DNA of 64,000 nt from Combretum micranthum (Eukaryota > Streptophyta > Magnoliopsida > Myrtales > Combretaceae): contig JAMXBD010000816.1 in assembly GCA_024138025.1 (NCBI GenBank), positions 1-64,000 on the forward strand, in the 5' to 3' direction. Under the pieces are notes generated by a model. It had not been told where the DNA came from, ran no database searches, and saw nothing but the letters and a program-made list of their open reading frames with translations. Made by a program: the position numbers and the translations under genes. Below are positions 34,862 to 48,537 of this stretch, one piece after another. Position 1 is the stretch's first letter. Every line of letters starts with the position of its first letter.

Positions 34862-37800
34862 TGTCATGACCCTAACAGGGGCTTAGTAGGATTGTCCTGA
34901 AGTTGCCATATTACGTGTGCACCCGCAATATGAAAACCGTCTTGCAAGTCAGAGATTACAAGACTCTATTTATTTATTAACTTCTCATACATTGATCATA
35001 CAATACATATAATACTATTATTGAAACATAACTATGGAATTCGATTTTCCTCATTTCACCAAGATCGCAGAGAATTGGTATCCCCTACCAAATAATAAAA
35101 ATTGGGTTTCAACCTATAAAATACAAAGTCTCAAATGTTTGTATCGTTTATCTAAATTATATTCTGAGTTCATAGTGATCTATCTTTCTAACTTCAATGA
35201 GTTTGATGAAAACTCTCTTCACACGTTCCTAGCCCTTTTCCAGCAAGTATTATTCTTGCATAAAAAAGTCGGGGGTGAGCAAAACCACGGCTCAGTGAGA
35301 TAACCTGACCAAACCACACATCAAGCAATAACAGACAAGTTTATTATCAAGCAAGTGTAATGTACCAATCAAACATATGCTCAATTACAAGTTTGGAGAA
35401 CCGAATCCAAACAGGATGTAGATTTCGCCCTCACATCATGGTTGAAGGAACCTAGTCAAGGATCACATCCTTATGACCCACCCGCCTAGGAAAACAGAGA
35501 ACCATAGGAATAGCAGTACTTGCTTTATTTATCACCTTCATTAGATATATTTTCTCACTCAATTTCCTTTCGGAACAAAGAGACTCCATTAAGTATAGTC
35601 ATTTCAAGCCGATACCATGGGTGGCGTTCCTTCTTTTGCCAAGTATTCCCATGGAACCGAACAGAACAAGGATAATCTTGAAGAACTAGGAAATCTACAT
35701 CTAAAAAAACCAAGCATTAACCGAGATCCGAAATACTAATACGAGCGGGCTGTCACACTTTTTATGCATATATGCAAGTATGCAATGCATGACCAACTCA
35801 ATAGATAGCGAAGTATTAGGTTAGGTTCTTAAGTGTCCATGCAATTCACAGACAAACCTTAACATGCTTCATACATTAATTATCATACAATGTAATTGTT
35901 ACTATCAATATGTGTTTTGCAACCAATCATACACCAAGCACCATGCATATAACCCAACCCCATATGCATAACATAATTAGTATATTATTACATATGCACT
36001 ATGCACAAGCACAATCAATGTGATAAGGTCAAAGTTACTCACATGGTATCCTTACTAAGTCGTAGTAATCCTACTGAAATTCCCAAAGAATAATCTGTTT
36101 CTCCTATAGAATGAGATAAAAGATACTTGTTACTATACTGATTTTGCATAACAATCTCGGTTGTGCCCTTTGTCTCCTAAACTCAACCTTTATCATCTTA
36201 AACCTAATTTCCGACATTTAAATATGGGTTTTAAAGGTTCATAAAAGCTTAGTTTATTCGATCGAGTTATAAAATTTGTATAGCACGTTTTTCTCAGGAA
36301 AAGTGTCTTAAATGATTTCAAATACTAAGTTTCAATAGCATAATCTTAACCTAGATCTATTTTATTTGTTTTAACTTTTATTTTTAACAATAAATGGTAT
36401 TGTAAAGCTTATTGGACATACTCATTTCATTTTCTAGTTTTATTCTTTTATTTTGTATATTTTCCTTATATAGTGACTATGTATTTAAAATGTTATACTA
36501 TGATACTATTATTCCAGTTTTATATTTTTAATTCCTACTTCATATCTATTGCTTTGTTATGTATCTACTACTAAGCTTTAGTGATTAAATTCGTTTTAAG
36601 TGTCTTGATCATTACTTGGATGAAACTTATGATATAATTTTATTTTTGTTTTGCTTTTCTTGATCTTATTTGTACTTATATGTCAAGGAAGTATTTTCAC
36701 CGATATAGAATATTTAAATTTTTGCTTTTCTAATGTAGGTAAAAACAACTAAGGTTCTAATTATTATTTACTTTATTTGTCAACCTTATTTGTTTTCTAT
36801 ATACTTTGTTTTATATTTTAGACATAGCTACTAATTTTAGACATCATTACTTATTTTTAAATTGTTTTAAGTGAGTTTTATTTTTTACTAATTCTAAAAT
36901 TTATTATAGAAGCTTTCTAATAACTCAATTTTTTTATATCCTTTAAGGATCTTATTTTATTTTAATTATTTTTATTTATTTTATTTATTATTATTATTAT
37001 TATTTATTTTTATTAATGTTTATAATGTTTTATTATTTCTATTCCGATAGTAGTCTATAATTAGTCATTTTTATAGTTTATGAAATACATTATATTTTTA
37101 CAAAATTCGTATAGATAATTATTTCTTACTAAAAGTGACCTAAATAATTATAAATTCATGTTTTTAGTGTAAAATCTTTAAGTAGGCTTATATTACTTAT
37201 TTTAACTTATATTTTGTTGTATAAATAGGTGTTAAAAAGCTTGTTTTGTATTATATGCTAGTTACTTAACTTATTTACTTGTTAATTTATATTCCTCCTA
37301 CTCTTATAAATTTATAGTTGGTGTAAGATTTCCTATATTATATATATATATATATATATATTTGTTTCCTATTGTCATTATTAAGCTTTCATCATTGGTA
37401 ATGAGTTTTATTATTTTTAATTTATATTGTCCATTAATATTTTAGTGATAACAAATTTTCTTTTGTTGTTTATTTTGTCAACCCTATTTGTTTATGTAGG
37501 TTAGAATTTCTATTATTTAGAGAGTCTTATCTAAATTTCAATTATCAATACATGGTTCAATGATCTTTTAAATTCATCTAAGTATTGTTTTGTATTCCAA
37601 ATTATAGTTTATCTCTCGAGTTTAATTTAATTCATTCAAAAATCTTTTTGTTATCATACTTTAATATACCTAATGACAAGTTTCTTTATTATAATTTCAT
37701 GCATCATATGCTTAATATATATATATATATATTATTTTAGACATCTTAGGGTTTATGTTGGTTGAGTTTTATTATCTTGATAACATTAAAGACATATTCT

Positions 37801-40190
37801 ACTATTGCCCTTGAACTAAACTAAGTCATGTATTAAGTTTTTAGAGTCATAGCCTTATAGTGACAACAAAATTAGAATCTAGGGTTTTCTAAAATCTAAG
37901 TTTAATTTTCTTTATAGTTTCTTTACTAGATATGGTATTCTAACTTAATCAAAATGACTATCACCTATTATTCTCATTCATTTTAATATTAACATAATTG
38001 AAGGAGCATTCATGTAGAATTTCTATGACAATTCTATGCCTTTAATTTTCTAATTTCTACACATGAAGGAGATTGTAAATTTGAGTAGGTTTAGACATTA
38101 CCTTGATGGTTTAGAGGGAGAGACGATAAATTCTCTTTCTTATATAGACCAAAACCTACATATATAGATAAGGAGATAAGTTTATCATATTCTAAATATA
38201 AGATAACTAACTACAATATATTCTTACCCTTGTCTTTTTATTTTGTTGAATGGTTGAACTACTTGTAGTGGAGTTGTAAGAAAAATGGAGTCTTGGTTGA
38301 TGGGTCTTTGGTTGATGGAAGCTCAAATGGGGACAATTTGTTGTAAGAGAAGTGGAATTGCAATTTTTGGAGAATTTTTGTGTGTTTCACGGTTTTGAAA
38401 TTTTGAGAGAGTGGGACTTGCTTTGTTGGTTGTCCATTATTTATAGGAGTCAAAGATAACTTATGAAGGAAGGTTTGTAACAACTTATGGAGGAAGGTTT
38501 CTAATAACTTATGGATGAAGGGTTGAGATAACTTATGTAGGAAGGTTTAACTAGTCTAGGCTTTAATTATTTATTTTATTTAATAAATTATGTTGTTGGT
38601 GTTGTTTTACGAAAGGAAGAGAAATCTTTGTTTACCGGTTCTACAAGTCCCTTTAAGTAATTCAACAAGTTTGCATTAATTAAGAGTTTTTATTTGGTGC
38701 ATTTTCATTGGTTGATGTGTCTTAAAATTGACCTCATATACTCTTTTCTACTCTCTTAAGCTAGCTTACATGGTGGAGAGACTTGTAGCAAATTTAGGCT
38801 AGTTAAGTGTTTAAATTCTAACCTCATGTGCAAGCTACTTCTTAAGCAAGGCTACATGGTGGAATTGGTCCAAGTAATTTGTTAGTGATGTGTATCTTTA
38901 TGGACCATTCATTACTCCCTTAAGCTAGCTACATATGGTGGAGAGACTTGGAGCAATTTTGGGCTGGCCAAGTGTTTCCAATTTTCACCATGACTTGCAA
39001 CAACATTTGAGAAAATATTAATAAATTCAAATATCTAGCTAATTTCATCAAAACTATCTCCTATGCGTATATTTATGTTAGTTATATGAGAATTTTATTT
39101 CCAACAATTTATTTAAGGTCCTAAAATATTTCTAAAATATTGTTGAGTTTCAAATTTTGAGTTTAAAATTTACGCGATTTAGTATTTCTAAAGTTTTGTT
39201 CTACGCGATTAAGGTTTTAGGGTCCGATAGGTCAAAATATAAGATTGGTATCTACAGACTCTAAATTTTCGAACTAAAATGATGGTGTGGTCTACATTTT
39301 TATTTGAAGTCTAAATAATTAATTGTAGGTCTGTTTATAGCTCTTCGTTGGGTATTCATATCCCTAATGTTTTATCTTTAATAGGTTATTCTTATTATAC
39401 ACATACCATGAATTATTAGCCTTTTAATGCATTTAAAATTTAAAGCCATTTATTTATTTATACGTATATAATTTATTCTTGGTTCTTGACTTAGATTACA
39501 AAATCTATCTTTGGTGTCTTTTTAATGCATTTATTTATTTAGATTCTTAAGGTTTTTAGATCATAAATAGGTTCACAATACTATAAAGTTTCTAACTAAG
39601 GTCTAATCGGATCTTAAATCCAATATCTATCATATATTTAGGATTCTAATTTACTATCATATTTATGTGTTAATCATACTATTATTGTTACATTCTTTTG
39701 GAAAATATTTCTTTAGTATATATCTTGTATATGCACATATATTTTTATCTAAGGTCTAGATTTATAAATATTGATTTTCTTTTAATCCTATCATATATTT
39801 TTGAACTTTAGTGATCCTTTTCTAAATTATCATTCTTAACCAATAGGCTTTTAAAATCAATTGTTTCTTCTTACATGTGTAATCTAAGGCTATTTATAAT
39901 CACTTGTAGAATTTTTGGCTTATGTTGCGAAATATTGTCTTTTATTGCCTAGAAATTTATTTATCTTGATTATTAATCAGTTATGATTATGGAAGTTACA
40001 TTTTGTGTCTCAAAACTTTATCTATAAGGATTCGAATATTTCTAATTACAACAGAATTTTTTATACTTTAATGTTATTAAATCGTGAAAAATCGGAGTGG
40101 TTTTATGACTTTTTCTCGAAGTTCTCCAAGATTCTATGTTACAATTTATTAAGTATCATATTCAGGTTATCTAAAATTCGGGGGATTACA
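34862..40190 (-). mobile_element. Giant solo LTR (5.3 kb) with TATGC target duplication
   Basis: Plus-strand ends are TGTCATGACCC and GGGATTACA, flanked by TATGC at 34857-34861 and 40191-40195. The uninterrupted relative at 47390 shows the empty site. In its own orientation it begins TGTAATCCCC and ends TCATGACA, the Tekay-like pattern, with the same block order as the 9262 LTR (a ctcagtgag block near 35290), but otherwise diverged and longer. No ORF above about 90 codons and no internal domain. Very AT-rich in the middle (36400-38000). Confidence 0.83.
37334..37361. repeat. TA dinucleotide microsatellite
   Basis: A run of about 14 TA units within the giant LTR. A shorter AT run lies at about 37716-37732. 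Confidence 0.85.
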
Positions 40191-41171
40191 TATGCCAAAG
40201 AATACTAAAGCATATCGAAACCACGATTTGATTGGATAACTGCACTGTTCATATTATTTCTGTTATGTGTATGATATTGGTTGGTCACTCTAAAGAATGT
40301 ATAATTATTTTGACCTAAGCAAAAAGTAAATTGATCATGCATCGCATCGAACGTATTACATTTGGTAGCGTGCTACTCCTACGCAAGTCGATCGGTATGG
40401 TTGAGGACTCGTTTGGATAATGAGACCCGGGATCAGAGCTCACTCATAGGGAACTAAGGCGCATCGGGGATGCATTCCATGTGTGAGCCTAGCCGAGGCG
40501 AGTGCTTTGAGCCGAGGGCTTGGGGACTAGCAGCGGTTGTGTAGACTTCAATACTATCCCTAACCCAAGATACGGAGGGTGTAAATCCGTTTTGTGTGTG
40601 GGTTCCGGATACCTATGCATAATTGCTTGCTCACGTGTTTGTTCATGCATAGCATATGGTTGATTATAACTTGCTTGTCATGGTACGGAATTAAGGGAAT
40701 TCTCACTAAGTTAGTGTAGCTTATACCCCAATAGTTGTTTAAATGAGCAGGTTATATCAAGAATGCAAAGTGGGGACCGAATTGGTTGGAGCAGGGAATG
40801 ACTTCGGATTCTAGCAGGATATATGGATGTTTGAAGTTACCAACTAGATTTTTATGAGCTGCCTTGTAATATTTTTATGTAGGGAAGTCTATGGACGGAT
40901 GTATTTGGAGTTGAATGATTTGTATTTTGAAGTGTAGTGATCCGTATATGAAGTGTAGTGATTTGTATCTGAAGTATAGTAAATTTGTATTTTTTACATT
41001 GTTACTCATTTGTATCAACATAAAATGTATTATTCCGATGTGTCTTTTATGTGTTAGACGCCTTGTACATAGTATGGAAGCCTTCGCGTGACTGAGATGG
41101 TCATCCTTAGGCTTTAATATTGTGTACGGCGGACTGCACGTTTAGGGTACCCTTCGAGGCGTGACATTGTG

Positions 41172-41615
41172 TGTGTAGTAGGTTGTACTTGTGAATAGTA
41201 ATAAATAGTAGACAAGACATTTACTTTACTAGTAGTAAAGAAAATACGAGAAAAAAGACTATAACTGTAATTTTTATAGCCTAAAAAATTTAAAACGTAT
41301 ATTTTTGAATCCTTTTAAATTTGGATTCTAAAGAGTATTCTGGAATATTTTCTGAATTTCTGTTCTGAGGCTCGCTTTTCCGTAATGGAACTCTAGAAGG
41401 CCCATAATAGAAATTTTTTCGAAATCAAAACTTTTTATGGTTTGAAATATACTTTAAATCAATAATCCACATTAAATTATTCTATAGAGGTTCTTTTAAT
41501 TTGGAATCGAAAAGAGCTGGATCTAGGGCTCCTAGGTGCTTATACTAATCCTGTTTAGGGTTTTTGTTTCCGATTTTCGAAGTTTACTCGGTTACTAAGA
41601 AAACCAGGGTTTACA
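41172..41615 (-). repeat. Minus-strand Tekay LTR, right part (U3 start)
   Basis: It continues the LTR broken at 21800. It matches 12230-12679 (gtaggttgtacttgtgaata, aactgtaatttttata) and ends gggTTTACA at 41615, that is TGTAAACCC on the minus strand. A PPT (minus strand, from gcctaccacctt at 41616-41627) precedes it, so it is the 3' LTR of the integrase-bearing element at 41616-43065. Confidence 0.8.
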
Positions 41616-43065
41616 GCCTACCACCTTAACAAAATTTTGTCCTCAAAACTTGAACAGCTTACCTAATTCTTTAAACAATTTTTAATACTTTTGTTGCATC
41701 TCATTGTTTGCTTCCCCAGTTGCTTCCTCGTGTGTATGATTTCTCTAGAGGACCTTTTCCATACTTAATTTCCTTATTCCTTAATTTTTTTACTTTTTTA
41801 TCCAAGATCTGCACCGAGTGCTTCTCAGAAGTGAGGTTTTCTTTTAGCAACACCGATTCCAATTCTATGACTTGATTCGGGTCGGCTACATATTTGCGAA
41901 GAATCGAGACATGGAAAACATTGTGCACTCTCGAAAAATTCGGTGGCAAGGCAAGGCGGTATGCTAACTCTCCCACCCGTTCCAACACTTCAAAGGGACC
42001 AATATATCGAGGACTCAACTTTCCTTGTGAGCGAACTTGGTGAATACTTTTGATAGGATTTATATTCAAATACACATGATCTCCCACATGAAACTCAAGA
42101 ATCCTTCTTTTTAAATCTGCCCAACTCTTTTGTCTATCTTGAGCCTCTTTCATCCGTTGTTGGATTACCCAAACCTTGTCGGCCGCATCTTGCACGAGGT
42201 CGGGTCTAAGAACCATCTTCTCTACATCATCCCAAAACAACGGGGATCTACAGTTACGTCCATATAGAGCCTCATAAGGCGGCATTTTGATGGTGGAGTG
42301 ATAGCTATTGTTGTAAGCAAACTCAACTAGAGGTAAATGCGCTTCCTAACTTCCCTTAAACTCCATTACACATGCCCGAAGCATATCTTCCAAAGTCTGG
42401 ATTATTCTTTCGGACTGTCCATCAATCTGCATATGATAAGCCGTGCTAAAATGCAACTTTGTTCCCAAACACTTCTGCAAGCTCACCCAGAACTTAGACA
42501 AAAACCTTAAGTTTCGATCCGACACAATCCCGGCCGGTACTCCATGTAAGCGAACAATTTCGTTCATGTAAAGTCTTGCCAATTTATCTATAGATAAAGT
42601 CATACTTATTGGCAGGAAATGAGCAGACATAGTTAACCGATCCAACACAACCCATATGGCATCGTGACCTGATGGTGTCCTTGGTAAACCACAAACAAAA
42701 TCCATGGAGATCTGGTCCCACTTCCATTCTGGTATAAGCAAGTGTTTCAACAATCCACCCGACCTTTGATGTTTTACTTTCACTTGTTGGCATGTTGGGC
42801 ACTTAATCACAAAATCTGCCACATCATGTTTCATTCCATTCCACCAATAATGTCCTTTAAGGTCTTGATACATCTTCGTACCTCCCGGGTTTATTGTATG
42901 TCCCGAATTGTGTGCTTTGCTTATGATTTCCTTTCTCATTTCTTCATCATCGGGCACACACAGCCATCCTTTCATCCTTATTGTATCATCTTCATCTATT
43001 GAAAAATCAGTATACTTCCCTTCCTAAACTTCCTTCTTTATCCTTTGAATCACTTCATCATAACG
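41616..43065 (-). pseudogene. pol: Tekay-like integrase with chromodomain, minus strand
   Basis: The 3' end of a chromovirus pol read leftward. The frame 42975-42346 has the H-H-C-C zinc domain (KCPTCQQVK), the core with Asp in ISMDFVCGLP and VSDRN, and Glu in DGQSERIIQTLED. A TAG replaces Trp near 42344. The frame 42285-41701 then gives the C-terminal domain (SPRYIGPFEVLERVG, HNVFHVSILRKYV) and a chromodomain (SVQILDKKVKKLRNKEI, about 41890-41770). A frameshift near 41755 moves the last codons to another frame, ending near 41689. RT and RNase H are gone: at 43065 the sequence switches to LTR. In this family the chromodomain guides insertion to modified histones. Confidence 0.88.
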
Positions 43066-43996
43066 TTAAAATAAATAAATTACGAAGAAAGAAATAAATA
43101 AATTACTTTGCATGAAAGTAAATAAATTGCAAGTGAGCTTATATGCTCTAAAGAATACATATATGTAGATACATAATTATACTTAGTTAGATATAATAAC
43201 AATAGTAATATGAACAAGGTAAAGTAATAACATAAATATATAAATAGATATTCATGAACAAGAACAATACATGAACATAGTGTAGCTTCCATAACATTTA
43301 GTTTTTGGAAACTCAATATCATGAAAAGTTACATGACATGGGAAGAAGAAATTTGTAAAGAAAATTTTACCTAAAGAGGGTTTTTGGAGTATTATGTGTG
43401 AATGGGTTTTGTGTATATAGAAAGGGGTTTGAGAGTGTTTTTTTTTTCAGAGAGTTTTGAGAGTGTATATGGAGAGAGTGTTGAGAGGAGAATTTTGAAG
43501 AGATTTAGTAGTGAATTTGTGGGTAGTAATTGTGTGAAAGAAGTAAAAGAGGAGGGAGGTATATTATAGGAAAATGAAGAGTGAATTTTGTGTGTTTTAA
43601 ATAAAGAAAAATTAAAAAAATTAAGAGAGAGAGAGAGAGAGAGAGAGAGACCGCGGGAGAGGGGGGGGGGGGCGCACTAAAAGAGAGAGGGGACAGAGAG
43701 TTTTATTTTTGTTGATTAAATGTAATAATAAGTAAAGTAGATGTGAAATAAAGTTATGGGAAAGGTAAAATGTAAAAGATAATAGATGTATAGAGCATAA
43801 GAATAGGTGTTAGAAAAAGTAGAGATAAAAGAATAGTATAGAATAGTAATGAATAGTATAATGTAAAATAGATATGACTAATAAAGTACCAGTAGTAAGA
43901 AAATACCTGTATAATTGAGATATCTGTCATTTTTACTTACCGAAAAATTATAAAACTGATATTTTTGAAAACCTTATATTTTTATGAGTCTAACGG
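43066..43996 (-). repeat. Second minus-strand Tekay LTR, left part
   Basis: The reverse complement matches the plus-strand LTR at 15600-16450 (agcatataagctcactta block, promoter region). It joins integrase remnant at 43065 without a terminus, so its U5 end is deleted. It has a (GA)n run at 43624-43650 and a G-run at 43660-43672 next to the promoter. It is broken at 43997 by a solo LTR and resumes at 48245. Confidence 0.75.
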
Positions 43997-46900
43997 TGTA
44001 AGCCCCGGAAAATTTCAATAAATAATTCCAAAATGAACTTCGAAAATAAACCCTAAAAATCACTCCAAATTAAAATCGAATTTCAACAAGTCCTAGATGA
44101 CTAACGAATCCAAAAATTTCTTAATCATGAGAAAATAAAAATCCTTAAAAATAAAATAAGAACTCAGTGGTCTTCAAATTCAAAACCACGGCATACAAAA
44201 TTTCATATTTAACTCCGATTTATGAAATCGGGTAATATAAAACCCGAAAACAAATTAATAAAAAGTAAATAACGATTAACTTTCGGAAATGAAACCCAAT
44301 TCAAGAATTCCGAAAATGTTAAAAGATATTAAATACTTACAAAAATAAAATTTATAATAAATTTCTCAAATTAAATATGTTGTATAAACATAAATATCAG
44401 TTTCTAAATCGGCAAGGATCTAAATCGGAAAAATCACCCGAAAACCCTAATCGGAATATAATAGCTTAAGTTCGGCAATCTAGCGCCCTTAACCCTAGAG
44501 GCCGAGGTGTAGTTTAAATAAGTAGAATAGCTCGTAGTAATATAAGTTTGTTTAAAATATCATATTGATAAATTTTTGACCTATCTCGAACCCATTCGGA
44601 TACAAACTTTGAAAAGCATGTCCCGGGGCTCGAGATATCAAAAATATACCATTAGTACCGTTAGACTCGTAATTTTATAAGATTTCTAAATATATCGGTT
44701 ATATAATTTCTCAGGTTATAAAAGGTACAGTTATAACCTTTTTATCATATTTTCATTTCTGCCGGTAATTGATTAGTCTTTTGCACTATTAGTTTTATTT
44801 CATTACACAATTTTATTACTTTTATAATGTATACCCCAGGTTTCCTAGTAATCAAGTAAACTTCGGAAACCGGAAAATGAAACCCTAAACCGGTTTAGTT
44901 CAAGCTCTGTGAGAAAGACTTAGAAACCCTAATTCCGGCTTTTCGTCGGTTTTCAAATAAGAAACTTTTATAAGCAAAATTAATTTTGAATATAGTTCTT
45001 GATTATATTTCGAAACAAGAAAAGATCAAATTTTATGAAAATTTCAATTCCGGGTCATCCCGAGACCCATTACAGAAAAGCGTGCCCTGAAACTAGAATT
45101 TCAAAAATTTACTTATGAGTACTCATTTGAATCGAAATAAAATAAGGATTTCAAAAATATATTTTTCATAATTTTCCGGCTTATGAAAAATACAGTTATA
45201 GCCTTTTCATTCGTAAGTCCTTACTAGCGGAAATTAAATTGTCTTGTCTACTATTCCCTACTATTCACAAGTACCACCTATACCTATTTGCACACTCTAT
45301 ATTTCAACTCTTACCATCACTCAAATGAACTCCCCTTTTCAAAGGATTTTGTCCCTTAACTTTCCATACAAATGATGACAATTACACATCAAAGTTAAAT
45401 CAATCAAATAAAGTAAAAATTCAAACTTTTTCCCTTCCTCCACAAGCTAAATGCCGGTGTGAATTGCTCCCCCCCAAGCTCCATTCCACAATTTTTTTTT
45501 CAATTTATTCTACTCCATTTAACCTAATCTCATTTCATATATAAACTACATTTTCTCTCTCTTTCCTCATTCTTTCACTTTTCAATTTTTACAAAGTGTA
45601 AAAGCTCTCAAAATCCTCCCCATTTCCTCTCCTTTACCATGAGCTAAAGTCCCCCCACACACACACGACTTTCCATTTCCTCTTTCCATCTGCTATTTTA
45701 CTTCAAGTAAGTAAAACTTTTACTCCTTCCACTCATAGATCTTTGTTATGGCTAAGTGATTCTTGGATATTTCCAACCAAAGGACTCCATGAGCTTTTGC
45801 TAGGGACAAGGAAATGTCAAAACAAGAATACCGAACCATTACAAAGTAGATCTAACATTTAAAGGAGCTTTCATGCCAAAAGCTTTATGTTTATCCATCA
45901 AAAAGTGTTTTGAACAAAAGATCTTTTATAAAAATATAGTTTTTATGTTTTCAAAATCTATTTAAGCACTTAATATAGTAGATCTATCATTTTACTACTT
46001 ATATTCATGTAGGCATTTAAGATCTCATCTTTATTTTGAGTTTATGTGCATTAATGGTCTTTAATGTTTTTATCCTTAGTAAATAACCTTTCTAATACAT
46101 AGATCTATAGATAGATGAGTTAACAAAACCAAAAAGGAAAACACTTTTCAAGAAATGAGTTAGTGTGTAAATTCGGATGACTTGGGGACCCTAGCCTAAA
46201 AACCCTTTTATCAACTTCTAAACATGTGTTTTATAAGAAAAATGAAGCCTATAGGTGATAGATAATGTTTGGTAATATTTTTCATGAGCCTAAATGAGTT
46301 TTTATTAAATAAAATGTTGGAAATAAGAGATGAAGTCCAATAGAAGTTTTGAGCTAAAAGTCTTGTACGCAAAATTCGTAATAATGGATAGATGGTTAGA
46401 AAACACTATTTTTCCAACTTTAAAAATGATATTTTCTTAAATAAATGAAGTCCTTAGGGTATAGGTAAAATAAATACTTAAAGTTTTAAGTATAAAATAC
46501 ATTTTTCTTAAAGGAATCAACTTGAAAATGAAATTTTCTAAATTCGGATTTTTGGAACCACCCTAGTATAAGACCCACTTAAGAGTTTACAAATGAAGAT
46601 TTTATTAACGAAATAAGGGCCTTAGGATATAACTAATATAAGGATCAAAATTTCTTTAAACAAAGTGGAGTTTTCCTAAAGAAAAATCCTTAGAAATAGT
46701 AGGTGTGACCAAATGAAGCAAAGTTGATTTTTAGACAAAAGCAAAATATAGTGTCTTAAGACAAAGTTTATTTAAAATTCTTTTAAGTGTAAAAATTTAT
46801 AAGACCTTAGACACTTAAGAGTTCATATCATGACATACATGATAGGGAAAATCATTTCCATAGCATTTAGTTTCATTTTGTACTTAGGAATCTTAAGTAC

Positions 46901-48239
46901 ATTCATGAAAATCGCATTTTTGGAATCAACACAACCGTTGTACAGATCTGATCCCTCATTTCTGAAGCTTAGATATTTTCAAAACTTGATTTAAACTTCA
47001 TATTTAGAAAGCTCTTCCAAAGTAGATAGAAATCGATATAAAATTTGCGAGATTCCGAGTTAAAATGACCAAGTTATGGCCGTTTTAAGTTGGAATTCCC
47101 GCTTAGGACGCGAATTACGAATTTGATAAGTTCGTATGAAGTCGTTGGATTAGTTTGAGTTGAAATACTTATTAGAGTATTTCTTCCTTTTTAGGTAATC
47201 CCGAGTTCGACGATTCCCTACCACCGGATTATTATTACTAGAGACCGGTGTGATCCAATGGCCGAGTGAGTTTTCCCCTTGTTTTGTTACCTTGATTGTG
47301 CTTGTAGTTAGTTGCATTATAATTATAGGAACAAGATAAAAATCGATATGAATGGGGATGGGAGATATGATGAGACTGTGATGAATGTGTGCCAAACAAT
47401 ACTAAAGCACATCGAAACCACGATTTGATTGGATAACTGCACCGTTTATATTATTTCTGTTATATGACTGATATTGGCTCGTTTGGATAACGAGCCCGGT
47501 GCCAGAGCTCATTCAGGGGTACTAAGGCGCATGTGGATACATCCTTGGATGAGCCTAGCCGAGTCGAGTGCTAAGAGCCGAGGGCTTGAGGACTAGATGC
47601 GGTCGTGTAGACTCAATACCATTCCTAACCCAAGATACGGAGGGCGTAAATCCGTTCTGTGTGTGGGTTCCGGATACCCATGCATAATTGCTTGCTCACG
47701 TGTTTGTTCATGCATAGCATATGATTGATTATAACTTGCTTGTCATGGTACGGAATTAAGGGAATTCTCACTAAACTAGTGTAGCTTATACTCCATTAGT
47801 TGTTTAAATGAGCAGGTTATTTCAAGAATGCAAAGTGGGGATCGAATTGGTTGGAGCTGGAAATGACTTCGGGATTCTGGTAGGATATATAGATGTTTGA
47901 AGTTATCAACTAGATTTTTATGAGCTGCCTTGTATATTTTTTTTTTTTTTTTATGTAGGGAAGTCTATGGACGAATGTATTTGGAGTTGAATGATTTGAA
48001 GTGTAGTGATCCGTATGAGAAGTGTAGTGATTTGTATCTGAAGTATAGTAAATTTTATTTCCTTTACATTGTTACTCATTTATATCAACATAAAATGTAT
48101 CATTCCGATGTGTCTCCTTTATGTGTTAGACGCCTTGTGCATAGTATGGAAGCCTTCGCGTGACTGAGGTGGTCATTCTTAGGTTTTAATATTGTGTACG
48201 GCAGACTGCCACGTTGAGGGTACCCTTCGGGGCGTGACA
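43997..48239 (+). mobile_element. Solo Tekay-like LTR (4.2 kb) with AACGG target duplication
   Basis: TGTAAGCCCCGG ... GGGGCGTGACA, flanked by AACGG at 43992-43996 and 48240-48244. It is uninterrupted and collinear with the broken LTR at 21801-41166, and so defines both insertion sites there. The promoter shows gccggtgtgaattgctccccccc (about 45452), a TATA box (atatataaac, near 45537) and a pyrimidine-rich run. No internal domain, so it is a solo LTR. Confidence 0.9.
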
Positions 48240-48244
48240 AACGG

Positions 48245-48537
48245 TATGTCTAGAATATTTTTACTATTTTGAGTCTCGAGACATGCTTTTCAAGAACTGT
48301 ATCCATTCGGGTTCAAAACGATTTGCGGTTTTACTAATATGATCTTTTTAAGCTTCCTCAAGCTATTATGAACTATTCTACATACTAATCTCTTACTTGC
48401 TTTCTTAGGGTTGCGAACACGGGATTGCCAGACTTAAACTATTACATCTAACTAGGGTTTTGATGACTTTAGGGTTTCCGGTTGACCTTCTGATTAGGGT
48501 TTAAGCTAAACCGATCACAAAACTTTGGGGGTTTACA
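48245..48537 (-). repeat. Second minus-strand Tekay LTR, right part
   Basis: The continuation of the LTR broken at 43996 (tatgtctagaatatttttac picks up exactly after the AACGG duplication). It ends gggggTTTACA at 48537, that is TGTAAACCCCC on the minus strand. What follows at 48538 is the interior of a third minus-strand LTR. Confidence 0.75.

Larger units (their letters stand above)
21801..41166 (+). mobile_element. Plus-strand solo Tekay-like LTR split by two later insertions
   Basis: The LTR starts TGTAAGCCCCGG and ends GGCGTGACA, flanked by TTGTG on both sides (21796-21800, 41167-41171). Its own sequence is 21801-24364, 33852-34861 and 40196-41166, about 4.5 kb. It is collinear with the uninterrupted relative at 43997-48239, which acts as an empty-site reference for both insertions. 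A TATA-like box (atatataag, near 23538) is followed by a pyrimidine-rich run, with ccggtgtgaaaaccccccc upstream. No internal domain belongs to it. Confidence 0.87.
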
